Assembly (NCBI GenBank): GCA_000310025.1
Contig: FN649728.1
Coordinates: forward strand, 726,896 to 742,226
Origin: Ectocarpus siliculosus
Lineage: Eukaryota; Sar; Phaeophyceae; Ectocarpales; Ectocarpaceae
Length of the DNA: 15,331 nucleotides
Direction: 5' to 3'
How positions within the stretch are numbered: the stretch's first letter is position 1; every line of letters starts with the position of its first letter. Both the position numbers and the translations under genes were made by a program. Shown here piece after piece: positions 1 to 14,500 of the stretch. Under the pieces are notes generated by a model that was not told where the DNA came from, made no database searches, and saw only the letters and a program-made list of their open reading frames with translations.

Positions 1-16
1 GGAACGAACGAAACAG

Positions 17-3512
<3,496 letters not shown>

Positions 3513-3767
3513 AAGTGTAGTATTTCCTAGGCAATGCGTGTTTTGCAGCAGGCGGAATATTTTTTTGCTCCGTTGACCAATTGAGGAGTCAGGACTGATT
3601 ATATTTTTTCCGAGAACCTCCTGCCCGTCTGCCAGTCGGGCTGTGAGCTGAGTATCCTGCTAGCACGTGCAGAGACAGAGGATAACCTTTCGTGGACGCT
3701 TGAAAAGCGAACTCTTGAGGGGGGTGTGCTTTGAAGGGGGTCCGCGGCTGGGGGTTACCTCTTCGGT

Positions 3768-3829
3768 TGGCAACAAAGGTATATGGGAAAAAAGGTCCTT
3801 TTTTTTCCCATATATCTTTGGGTGGCAAC
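3768..3829. repeat. 19-bp hairpin flanked by 7-bp direct repeats (fold-back / MITE-like)
   Basis: Left arm 3775-3793 and right arm 3801-3819 are reverse complements over 19 bp with a single mismatch, separated by a 7-base loop (GGTCCTT). The core of each arm is TATATGGG/CCCATATA followed by A- or T-runs. The hairpin is bracketed by exact direct repeats TGGCAAC at 3768-3774 and 3823-3829, which resemble a target-site duplication. It could be a tiny fold-back element, or a structure in the OYE 3' UTR (263 bases past the stop). No coding capacity. Confidence 0.65.
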
Positions 3830-3831
3830 GA

Positions 3832-3854
3832 TGGGCGGCGGGGCGGGGGGGGGG
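3832..3854 (+). other. G-rich run, possible G-quadruplex
   Basis: A nearly pure G tract with scattered C residues, containing GGGCGG, GGGG and then an uninterrupted G-run, a few bases downstream of the fold-back hairpin. It has enough GGG blocks with short loops for an intramolecular G-quadruplex on the plus strand. A function in termination of the OYE-like gene is speculation. Confidence 0.5.
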
Positions 3855-5562
3855 TATTGTGGACATCCGTGTGGTCTCCCTTTAGAGAAGAGCGCGAACT
3901 TTACTTCGACCTTTACACAGTCTCCCTTAATTGTTGAAGTGTGGGAATCGCAAACAGATTGTTTGAGAGTGTTTGTTGTACCTCCACGGGAGGGGAAACT
4001 CAAAACGGTAACTGCAGACAGCAGCCCTTCTACGTGGGCCTGACGGTGTGAAACAGCCTGAGTAGCTAGGGCGTTTGCTTGCTGTATTGCACCTCCGAGC
4101 GCAATGTTGTGTGTGTATAGGGGGGGTAGTCATGAGACTGCGCGAGGAACCACGCTACCTGGGTAGTTTGTGGCTTGGGCGGAACCGGTCAAGGTTTCGT
4201 CAGTTGAATCATCTCGGCTCACTTTCGTAGGATTCGGATATATATATAATCGGATGTGTCTCTTGTGTTATTAGTCCCAAGGTGCGCGTGCCATCGCCCT
4301 TGACATCGCAGGAGTTGGAGTTGGAGGCCTGCCCGTCATCCTAGAGAAACGCGCAGAAGTAGTAGGTGATGTCCGACGGGAAGCCGCTGCTCTATATAGA
4401 CTACTGTTTTCAAGGTAGAGAGGGGTGCTCAAGGTGCTGCTATTAAACTTTTCGAGAAACTGAGAGGGGACGAGGCGTCAAATGACGAGAAGTAGCCAGA
4501 TGACAACAGAGTTTCGAGAAATGCACGAGAGGGTGTACCTGTCCAAATGCAACACGGTTCGTTCACAGGCCTCGCGAGGTTAAGCATGCCAAAGCAAGAA
4601 GTCAACAATTGACTGGCGGGGGGCAATCATTCGGGGATATCCGAGCTGCCGGCATTCGCTGCAACCACATTGAGGCCGTGCTCTGTATAACACGAAAGAT
4701 ATCGACACTTTCGATCCAATTGCACGTTCAGCGATGACCTATCAATCGTCCGACATGATGAGTGACAGGCCCTTTGTACGGCCGCAACAAGGTGTCCAGC
4801 CACTACGCACGTGCATGTTTCCGAGTTGCGTGCCCGTCTAATTGCGACACTGCCGTGCGTTTCTCGGACGCCCGCCACGGCATATTGGCAAACGCAAAAC
4901 AGACTTTGCGGGTGTGCGCCCTCTTCGTGCAATTTCCCGCCAAAAAATGTTCGAGAAATCGTTATATTTTTCTTTCAACCACTCAAACCTACTCACAAAC
5001 TCGAACACAAAACATCAAGTTTCACACGCTTCAGGATTGGACGTTGGAATGCCTTGAGAGTAGAGATGGGCTTGATTGAGCCTAGGGAATCACGGAACGC
5101 GGAGGCCACACAAGGCGATTTTCCGGGAACAGACCAGGGGCCCGAAGGGGAACCAAATTCGGTAAACACGCCGCAATTTCATGTATCACACGACGACTCG
5201 ATCAGGTATTCGCAACATGATCAGAGCACCCGTGGGAGCTGCGACACAAAGCAAAATTGTTCGAGAGAATAAATTACAGGAACGGGGAGGGGGAGGACTG
5301 CAACCAGCCCTTCCGATTCAAACACTGATTCGAAACATGTACTTTGGCTAGGCACACCTGACATTTCAAACCGCTGCGACAGAGCATCCCTCGAAGCACA
5401 CATTGTCGGACTTGAACGACAGAGATACGCAAGTGCCATGCGCATGTACCCTAGGACGGGGCACACAAGGGTGCTGTGCATATGCAAATGTATGATACAA
5501 ACCAACCGCCCCAGGGTAGCTCTAAGTACCAATACACGTCACAGGCATACTGGAGGGTAGGT

Positions 5563-7266
5563 TCAGCGTTGTACCCCCGCAGCCTCGTCCTTGGCTTTCT
5601 GCTGCTGGATGTCCTGGAATCGTAGCGCTACCCTACTCGTGAGCTTGATGAATTTCTCCGCGCACACGTTGATGCACTTCGTCTCGCCGTCATCCAGTCT
5701 CTTGCTTCGGAAGCTCTGCGACGAGAGCGAGCGGCACGTCGCGGCAATCAGACAAGTCGGGGGAAACGGATAAGCGTGCGTTACGTATGACATCACACAC
5801 GCCGGGCCAAATGGCAAGGCTCCATTACTCCACAAGAGAAAAGGTGGCGGTGTGCCGAAACTGAGGCGTTGGAACCGCCGTCTTGTTGAGAATGTTCCGA
5901 AAAAACATCATTTTAATCTGGCATCCTGTTCGTCGTGGAGTAATCGAGCTTGTGTGTGCAATCTATCCCAAAGGTGTGATATCTTGCACATGCACGGTAG
6001 AGTACTCGAGACGTCAAAACTTTTGGAGATCGTCAGAGGAGATTGCTTCCGATGCGCGATATTATGGTTGCCATCCGATAGTAGAGAGCTACGTTAATCC
6101 CTGGCAAAAAAAGCACCTATGTACGCCCTTGGCCTCTCCCGTGCACCTAGCCGCTCGAGCTGTGTGTTGGAGTCGGCCGGTAGGCGGGGTCGCCAAAACA
6201 CGGAAGAGACTAGCGGGAGTTGCGGCTGTGGGTAAGGGGTGTTTGGGCAGAGGTACAAGCCCGCCGACCGACGAATTGCGCAGACCAGGTGCTATCGCCC
6301 AAAACGGCGCGCGATGAGGCTGCACATGGTGGCAAGCGCGTGGGGCACAAGGTTCACAAACATATCATCTGAAACCAGGTCATGTCGGCAGAAAATCAGC
6401 TACTCCTCATGCTGGACACATACACACAATGTAAGGTCGATGGTCAGGACGTGCACACAGCCTTAGCTCCCTGTCCGGCGCACAAACACAAAAACCCTAG
6501 CAAATCTACTGGGCTAGAGCGCATTTCAAGCAAGCAACGGTCTTAAATTTACCTTGGAGCATTCATCGAAGCATCGAAACACCAGGTTGTTGTACATGGC
6601 AAGCGAGTCTTTCCTCTGCCGTGTTTCCCGCGTTGCCGAACCAAGCGGAGGTTGGGTGAGAGAGACACGAGTGTACGCGGGGGGCGCGGGTCGGGGCAGC
6701 GCCAACGTCACGCCTTGCGACATCGTTTCCACGCCAATTGGGACGACGCGACAGGTAAACCAACCATAAATCACGTGTATGCGGCAGTCAGGCAATTAGT
6801 TTTCTTCCTGGATGTTTCAGACACACATCGCTCCGCCCCGGCATTGCAGGGATGCGAGGACATTTGCTCTAACGACTAAGGCATGCGTTTACATGAGTAC
6901 ACCCCCCAAATATAGTGCCTGGTTCCTCTGCCCGCCTTCGTGTGGGCCGTTCCCACCAAAAGGCACTCAGATGTTTGTTGCCTAAACTTGTTGCCTAATG
7001 CTTTGATGCCCACGGAACGACTCCCTCCCCGATTTTGCTCTCAGGAGGAACTAAGACGCTTGTTGTCAAGTGCCTACTGTTCGTCCCTAGCCTTCCGAAG
7101 AAGCACCGTCGAGAGAACCCCCCTTGTTTGCACCACCTTAGCGGTGTATGTAGTCTATAAACCTGAGCCGCTGCAGCTGTGTGTTCCCTTCGTTCACCTG
7201 TTGGCTTTCCAAGTGCTGCAAGAAGTCCTGTTGCTGGACTGGCGTCATTCCCTGCAGGCCCTCCAT
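5563..7266 (-). CDS. TIM9: Tim9-type small TIM chaperone (mitochondrial intermembrane space)
   Basis: Minus-strand exons 7266-7198, 6615-6553 and 5715-5563 (stop 5565-5563) join in phase 0 through GT-AG introns of 582 and 837 bp and encode 94 residues. Tim9/Tim10 hexamers chaperone hydrophobic carrier precursors across the intermembrane space to the TIM22 complex. The family signature is the twin CX3C motif: C38-FDE-C42 and C58-INV-C62, 15 residues apart, forming two intramolecular disulfides. Other Tim9-like features are a Gln-rich N-terminal helix (residues 1-23), DSLAMYNNL before the first motif, FRSKRLDDGE between the motifs and EKFIKLTSRVALRFQDIQ after the second. Length matches the family (about 80-100). 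The start at 7266 has A at -3 and G at +4; an in-frame ATG at 7326 would add 20 residues, but small TIMs carry no presequence. Tim9 is favoured over Tim10 or Tim8/13 by the RVALRFQ helix. It is convergent with the OYE-like gene and divergent from the SNARE gene. Confidence 0.93.
5716..7197 (-). other. Two introns of the Tim9 gene
   Basis: Intron 7197-6616 (582 bp) and intron 6552-5716 (837 bp), read on the minus strand; donors are GTGAAC and GTAAAT, acceptors GGCAG and CGCAG. The 63-bp middle exon carrying the first CX3C motif lies between them. No repeats or other genes were recognised inside either intron. Confidence 0.85.
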
Positions 7267-8530
7267 GATGCTGCGCCTGGCATAATGCGACCGACAAAGG
7301 AGCAGCACGAGATGTTTGGCACACACGAGAGCTTCACCAACACAGCAGAGACGAATTTGTGGAAGCTGGGAGAATTTTGTGTTTCAATCCTACTCGCGCT
7401 GCAGACCAGATGGAAATGCAAGAGTAGATGCTACTAGCAGTTACATAGATGGGCCAGACCCGCCATTACCATCCCTGTGCCTAACACCCTAAAATGCCAC
7501 TGAATTCCGCCCTCATTTAACGTATTGCTGTATTGCTGTCGCGGGTCCTACAACGAGTCATGTACCTGGGTCAGACCCGCCATTACCATCCCTGTGCCTA
7601 ACACCCTAAAATGCCACTGAATTCCGCCCTCATTTATTCATTTAACGTATTGCTGTATTGCTGTCGCGGGTCCTACAACGAGTCATGTACCACTGGGGGT
7701 GATATCAAGCGTACATGGAGGGAGGTGTAAGGCAGAGTAACGTGCGTGGAGGATTGGGTACTACAGCAGTACAACCACAGCAATTATTAGATTCCACTGA
7801 TGACCTATTGTTCCAACCCTCCTGCAGTTCAATACCCATATCATCGCCGTTCGTACACTTGCTCGAACGAACTCTGGCGTCAACTCTTAGCACTACCGAC
7901 TGCTTGAGGTGCTGTGCAGCGCGAACAGCAGTCGGTGTGTTGCAGCTGCAGTTGCCAATCAACTGCTGTACCCGCGGCTTATGAGGACGAAAGCAGCAGT
8001 CGATATAGCATTCAACCGATTTTTCCTGACTTTCGTGAGGTAACACAACGCCGATACGGGTGAGGGAGGCGAAGCCTACGGCACTCTAGCACGAGAGAGA
8101 GGGCGGCGTAACACTGCTTGTTGTACAGTAGTCAGGGCGGTTTACGGCGCCGGTGTAGTAGTACTTTTTTTCCTGCTCCATTTCCGCAACCACGTACGCC
8201 AGACCAAGCTACTTCACGACAGATCTGATCGCAAACAACAGAAGACAATGACCACCCACCTGCGACGTGCCCGACGTGCCTGCTGTGTGTGTGCCGATGC
8301 CAGCAACAACCACGCTCAACGCGGAGAGAGGGGCTCCGCGGAATATAGTACCCTCGTCGCTAGGTCTTTCCCATTTTGCGTCCCCCGAGGAAAGGCAGCA
8401 GGCAGCAGAGACAGCAAGACTGCACAACGCAGACCACGGCAAACGTTGGCTGTGATACAGCAGTGGGGATTTCCGCGGGCAGAGGAAAGAGAGATAGAGA
8501 GCGGAAAACAGGCGAACACGGGCGAAAACA
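7267..8530. promoter_or_regulatory. Divergent intergenic region with promoters of Tim9 (-) and GOSR1 (+)
   Basis: The two start codons (7266 minus, 8531 plus) face away from each other with 1,264 bp between them, so both promoters and 5' UTRs must lie here. I cannot place a transcription start. It contains the 117-bp tandem duplication at 7451-7692, a small inverted repeat with arms CGACTGCT (about 7899) and AGCAGTCG (about 7925), and a purine-rich leader just before 8531. Short ORFs (for example 7705-8046 minus) look non-coding. Confidence 0.6.
7451..7692 (+). repeat. 117-bp direct tandem duplication
   Basis: Copy 1 is 7451-7567 and copy 2 is 7568-7692. They are almost identical: one C/T difference near the start (7454 versus 7571) and an 8-base insertion (TTCATTTA-type slippage) in copy 2. 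Each copy also holds a short internal duplication, GTATTGCT twice. The pair begins 185 bp upstream of the Tim9 ATG, in its promoter or 5' UTR. High identity implies a recent event or an assembly effect. Confidence 0.95.
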
Positions 8531-11500
8531 ATGGAAGCCCTTCGGCGGGAGGCACACCGCCTGGAAGCCGACCTTGAGGTAAAGTGTACACACCGCCGTG
8601 GGCCGTGCCATGACTCTTGATCATTCCTTTCGTAGCGGTGTTCTTTGTGTGTGCTGTACTCGCTCGCGTTCCCCCCTTGAGAGTTGAGGGTGTTACTTCC
8701 TGCTCCTGTCGCCAAGAACCGTGTGTATCCGTCCATGCTCCACTGAGTTTTGAACTTGCCTATGGAAGGCCTACGCAATAGTATGCACGGCAGTGCGGCA
8801 GTAGTGGCAGGGAAATTCTGTGTGCTTGGTTGCTCCGCATTCTCCGTCTCGTGAGAGTATTTAGAACGGCCAGCTCCAGCGTGTTGCGGGGGGGCACTAC
8901 ATACAAGTACGGTAAGTACATGTAAGCAGTACACGGTGCGCTTCACGAGTAGGCGACGACTTGCAGATTCATCGCTCTAGACTCGAAAAATTGTCACCTT
9001 CGCTGGTTGGGTTTGTTCTCCGTGACATATATTCATGAACTCCACACTCACTCACCCTAACCGGGCAATAGGCGCGGGGTAGCAGAGAACGACGGTGTTG
9101 TACAGGCGTTCGCGTACACATGGAGATAAAATCAATACGAATGCCGGCGATATCAGTCGGCAGTTGATCCTGCAACAACTCAAGAGCGCAGCAGCAACAA
9201 CAACAGCACCACGAGCAAGCGGTACATGGTGCCCTGCCGGCTCTCTGTGGGGCCGTCGATTCTCGACGCGGCACGGGCGATCGGTTCTCCTTACCCTGCC
9301 GACGGCAGGCCAACTTGCCGAGAAGGAAAGGCATGGGCGTCCTATGTTTGGGGTGGCGGCGCGAGTACTGCGCTATCACGCTCGCAGGCTCTTGTCGAGA
9401 GCGTTTCTGCACAAAGGGCTGACTGAAGTTCCTTGTAGTAGTTAGAGAGGAGACGTTGGCCAAGGCGAGGGGAGCCTCGCGCGTCTAGTCCATCACACCC
9501 ATTACATCATGTATCTGTGTAGTCCCCGGGAGAGATCGGAGATCCTTATCCTGCGGAGACACACACAACCATGCTAAGCCGGCGTGTACGTCGTGAACTA
9601 CGTAGCGTAGACTGCCCCAACCGGCCGGCGAACGGCAAGACGCTGGCCTTGCAATACAGCCGAACAATCAATAGTACACTCTTTGTGCGTGGTGAGCCCG
9701 GTTTAGCGACCGCTGGATTTCCGCGGGAATCTGGTCGCTATTCAGGGCAGGTCGTTGTTGCCGGCCAGCGGGCGTAAGTCGGGGTGCAGCGGTGCCACTC
9801 GATTTTGTGGTCGCTATGAAGTAGAGGTCGCTAAACAAAGGGCCACTATTCGAGACCCCCCACTGCAATTGGTCCCCACCGACAACCACACTACCAGGAG
9901 TGTCCCGGGAGGGGGAAAAGTTAAGGTTGATGCCTTTTGAACGCGTCCGTCGACGTGGTGCTGCTGCTGTACGTCGTTTGACCTACTTGGAGCCAAGCGT
10001 GTAGACACACCAGAGGCTAGCTCCGTGAGGAAAAAAATTGTAGAGCACGTCGATGTCGCCCGTCGCTTGGCCTACATAGCAATACTCTTTGAAGCGGAGA
10101 TTGTTTTCGTTCTTGCCGCTGTTGGTGTGTTTGGCCTCGGCCTGCGTTGCTGAACCGTACCTGGGACAGACGTCACCATACAGCAGTATCCCCTCTTCCA
10201 CGCCGTCTTCGAGCCTGTAACCCTTCTATGATCACACGATACCTCATGTGTTTCTTTTCTTCTTCCTAGTTCATCACCAGAACGTTTTGTCTTCCTGCGT
10301 GTTTAGTGTAGTGGTTTACCTTCATCCTGTCCCCCACCCCCTTTGGGTTGGAGACCTCTAACAGCGCCGCCACGTAGATACACCGCTGAAGTGTGTTTCC
10401 TCCACCCCTCGGACGTGCCTATCGGCAGGGTGTTCACGCAGATGCGTGCTGTGACCCCTGATAAAATTGTCGGCCATTGCCAAACGAGCGCCCTCTCTGT
10501 GTGCGCTTGCGTGTGTGCTGTTGACGCGATAACTCGTTGATCCTGCGACAGGTCAAGACACAATCGTACTCGAGGCTGGCCCAGCGGGTGAACTCGGACA
10601 TCCTCTACGATGCAGGTGTGGCGCTTAGAGAGAGCTACGCCATGACCCCACCTCAAGAAGTGATTTATTCCCATATTTACGATGACTCGTGATTTTGTTG
10701 GGGCCAGGTGGTTCAGCAGCTTCGGCCCTATCGATATCCCTTGGGGAAGAAATCGTGTCCGCCCTCGCCTGCTGCAGAAACACGCCTTCCAACGCGTGCG
10801 ATTGGCGGCCCCATCGCGTCTGTGTTGTGTTTTTTTTTGTTTACAGAGGACCCAGTGGATAGCACCCAGGAGCAGCTCTTGGCGGGGGAGATTGACGAGC
10901 TTCTATCCGCGGTGAGCGTTTGACGGCTATCGTGGGGTCGACATTTTTCATGCTGGGTGGTTTTGGTTCGAAGTGCCATGAAGAGAATGGGAAAAGTCGT
11001 GGCTGAGGACCCCCCCCCCCCCTCCGCCCAAGAGGCACGAAGTATCACTCCATGTCCCGGCCCTTCAACCCCATATTTTTCGCTCTCGAAAGGATGGTTC
11101 TGATTGGGTAAGTAGCACACTTAAACTGCTACAGGTGGGCATTTGGGGGGGCGTCGTCGGAGGAAGCACGCCGTGCAAGGTTTTCCCCTCGTTGTGGAGA
11201 AGGTGTTGAATCGACGACCACAAGGGAATTGACCGCATTGTCCACTGGGTGTTTTCCGCCGCCTCTCTCTGTACCATCTACCCGTACACTCCTCCCATGA
11301 TTGTCTCCGCCGCCTCCGGATGCCTGCACTCTTTTTCGAGCCTTCCTTTCTCCTTTGAACGACGCCATTCTTCAGAGTTTTGGCTTGGGCATGAAGGGCC
11401 TGCGTGCTGCCACGCTTCCCATTCGTGCACAGCCATTATTGTGCTATACCCTTTCCTGGGTAAGGTCACTTCCACCTGTGAACGTACAGCAGTACTAGTG

Positions 11501-14500
11501 ATCCCTGTTCAAGGCTGCATAAACGAGGTCGGTCGCCCTGTATACGGCCAGTGAAATCGCGTGCCATGGACGGAATGTTCAAGTTTTTTCCTACTCTGAA
11601 TGGTTCCGGGTGCCCGGTATCTTGCCCGCCAAACCCCTTGGCACTACTATGCAGCCTTACACAGGTACCTCTGCTGCTGCTGTACCACGCTTGCTTTCTT
11701 TGCCAAGCATCCCGTCGGCACTTCGTCGCTTCTGTACACGTTGGGTGACCTTACTATCCTTGGAGGTACCCGGCCGGCATCACTCCTGTGTTGGTGTTTT
11801 CCGCTTCGTCGTGCCCGCTGTATGCACCCGCCCGCTAAACGATCTTCTTGTTGTCTCCCTTTCTGCTGGCTGAAACGCTTTTTTGTTTTGTATAGCTGGG
11901 AGATTGCAACGAGCGAATGGGCGCTAAGGTTGCTAAGGGGGCACGCAAGGCAGACTCGGCCATGCTGCAAAGGTGAGAGCCCCCTCCCACCCACCCGGCA
12001 TGTGTCATGTTATCCCCTCCAGTTTATGGGATGTGCCATGGGATATACCGCATGGTATGTGGTTTTTTGTGTTGGGTAGCGTTTGGGTGGTGCTGATACC
12101 ATTCGTCGGCCAGATCCCTCCTGCCCCTTGCCGCAGACAACATTAATAGGCGTGCTGGCATGGACTATGTAGCGTTTGTGTTCGAAGTGTTGTTACTGCT
12201 GTTGGTGTTGATGTTGTTGCTGTTGCGGACCTTGATGCTTCTGTTGATGCTGCTGCTGCTACTACTGTGGCGGATGTGATGTTGATGATAATGTTGTTGA
12301 CATGAACACTCGTGCGATTCCAGGGCCCGTGCATGTTTCATCGTCGGTGCTGCTTTTCCTAGGGTTACATGGCTGTGCGTCGCGTTTCTTTACCCTTCTA
12401 TGATATCGCTACAATACCCCCACCTCGTTCTCTTGCAGCGTACAACACCCTTGGCGGTGCTGGACGTATGTATCCCGGTCGCAGGCCGAAGGCGAATGCG
12501 TTTCCCTTGTGTCTACTGTAGGTTGGTTGATTTCTCTTGTGTGTACTGTAGTTTGGTTGATTTCTCCTTTGTCTACTGTAGTTTGCTTGATTTCCCTTGT
12601 GTCTATTAGTGTAACTTGGTTGATTTCTCTTGTGTCTACTGCTGTAGTTTGCTGTTTTTTTTTGTTGGTTCTTGCGCTCTTCGCGGAGGTTTGATGCCAT
12701 CTCATCTGTGGATCAACTGTTTGGCACTCTTTCTGTTGCCCGGCGTCGGGGTCGGTGGTTTCTGTAACCGTCGCAGCCGTCGGTTGTACCGCTCGTGAGG
12801 CGACTGCTGTCTGTAAATCTTCCCGTTTGATGTTGTCGCTTTTCACCAGCGCAATTTCCGGAATTTCGAAAGCAAGACAGTCTCTACAAAGCGGAAGACG
12901 AACCAGCAAACAAACAATGCCTAAGCCAAGTGTCCAACCTGGTGAAGGTGACTGGCTGCCGTCTTTTCCGCTGAAAGACTTTCCGATTTCGCTGTGTGTT
13001 TGCGACAAGAAAGACTCTACTGCTGGGAGGCTCGACCCTCCAATAGGCTCCCCTTTAGTCGCCCGATGCGCGTGGGCTGCTGTTGTTGTTGAATCCCAGA
13101 TATCGGGAGATCCTGTTCGACTTCTCAACGGAGTTCAAGAAGACTTCCGCGGCGTTGCAGCGCAAGAGGGACACTACGGAGCTTTTCAAGTCGTCCAGGT
13201 GAAGCCTGAGTTTTTGAGTTGTACGTAAGGGTTCGGTGTGATGGGGGGTTTCGCAAGCGTGTGCAATGGAAGAGGCGACTGGACAGTTCGAGTCTCTCGT
13301 GCGGTTCTTTGTGCACAAAGGGTGCCCCTTCGGTGAATGATTTGGTTCTAATTCTTATGGCGTTTTTGTCGTTGGGCCCTGAGAGCGGAAATGGGGCCTC
13401 GTGCCTCGGACTCGGTTCTGATGCGAACCGTTCGTGTGTACTGATCATTTTATGGTTCCTTGCAGCTTTGGTAGAAGGGAGGGCTGACCGGAAAAACACT
13501 TTGAGCGTCAACCCTCAATGATCTGTCCTGAAGGGTTACCGCCAGCGTACTCTCACTTGTTGTGACCGTCTGCCATCTCTACGTACAGAAGGCTGTTCCA
13601 AAACACCGACCCCTTTCGGCTGCGCGCCAAAAGATGCCTCTTGCGACACAACCGATAGGGATGTTCCGGCCGGACTGAGGGTTACTTTTCTCCCAGCGCT
13701 CTTTGCCGGACATCTCGCTGTGCCGCATGCATCGTTTTGTCTGTATCCACTCGTACCCTGACCGGGAAACAACATCATCTAGAGTACCAACGAGCCCATC
13801 CGGGTGCACTAAATTGCCTCCGCTATTGTAGCTGAATAGCACTGGAAATAACCGTTTCGCTGCTTCCTTTTTGTTGTTGTTGGCAGGGCCGATCGCGGCG
13901 GGGGCGATGGGACGGGGGATTTCGAGCAGGAGCATCTCCTCCGGGAGCAGAACGCCATCCACAACTCTCTCCAGAGCGCCACGGGTGTGCTAGGGTGAGG
14001 CGAACGGCCGGCTGCTCTTGTAGTTGTCGTGGCCGCTGTCCTACAGTAGTCCCTGCTTGCTTGTTGTCCGAGGGCCCACTAAGCGGTGGGATTGGTTGAG
14101 CCTAGAAGCTCGAAAGGCCGCTTGTACGTGACCCTTGGCCCGGTAAGAGCAGCGAAAGATCTGAAATCTCTCGTCTCGTCGTGAGAGCGGTCTCTGGCCT
14201 AACCTGACCCCCCTCTGCCGCTGCCGCTGCTGCTGCCGCTGCTGCTGCTGCTGCTGCTGTCGGGGTGACTTCTTTTGGCAGGCAAGCCGCGGAGGCGAGG
14301 GAAAGCTTAAGGCATCAGCGGGCTACCCTGGGAGCCGCATCGTCGACATTGTCGTCCATGCAGGTGCGTCCCATACAGTGTCATGAGAAGCCTCCCTCGT
14401 GTCTGGCACGTTTAGTTTCGCAGAGGTGCGTCCTATATCATGTCACGGGAAGCCTGGTAGTAGACTATGCACTCGTGTATGGTGCGTTTAGTTTTCCTCT

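Larger units (their letters stand above)
3513..5562. other. Convergent intergenic region / 3' UTRs
   Basis: About 2 kb between the stop of the plus-strand OYE-like gene and the stop of the minus-strand Tim9 gene, so it must contain both 3' UTRs and terminators. I see no canonical AATAAA close behind either stop; a plus-strand AATAAA near 5268 is too distant to assign. It holds the 3775-3819 hairpin, a G-run at 3832-3854, an AT stretch at 4239-4249 and three TTCGAGAA motifs. Short ORFs on both strands, including a 153-residue one at 4811-5272, show no family features. I support no gene here. Confidence 0.6.
11973..13099 (+). other. GOSR1 intron 4 (1,127 bp)
   Basis: Phase-2 GT-AG intron (donor GTGAGA, acceptor CCCAG). 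It contains a degenerate TTG/CTG trinucleotide-rich stretch at 12189-12302 and the 30-bp minisatellite at 12506-12656. A 239-codon minus-strand ORF (13128-12409) covers most of its second half and the start of exon 5; it resembles no family I know. Confidence 0.8.

Noticed and set aside
4274-4417. Possible last exon after a TTATTAG acceptor, with a frame containing GVGVGGLPVILEKR
   Set aside because: It looks faintly like a dinucleotide-binding stretch, but no neighbouring exon continues it and the glycine spacing does not fit a real Rossmann motif.
4811-5272. 153-codon plus ORF in the convergent intergenic region
   Set aside because: No domain, no repeats, mixed composition, and no splice partners that extend it into anything recognisable.
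7264-7326. Upstream in-frame ATG extending Tim9 by 20 residues
   Set aside because: The extension (MCAKHLVLLL...) is hydrophobic and not seen in small TIM proteins, which have no presequence; the ATG at 7266 has better context and family length.
7899-7934. Small inverted repeat CGACTGCT / AGCAGTCG as an operator or cruciform
   Set aside because: Eight-base arms are expected by chance at this window size and a third copy of the arm near 7993 is unpaired; nothing ties it to either promoter.
8209-8946. 245-codon minus-strand ORF, the longest in the window
   Set aside because: It lies antisense to the GOSR1 first exon and its flanks, is Ser/Arg/Ala/Cys-rich, and shows no recognisable domain. 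It is likely a chance open frame in GC-rich sequence.
13280-13310. TTCGAGTCTC resembling a tRNA B box
   Set aside because: No matching A box, acceptor stem or anticodon arm at the right distance upstream; it lies in a GOSR1 intron.
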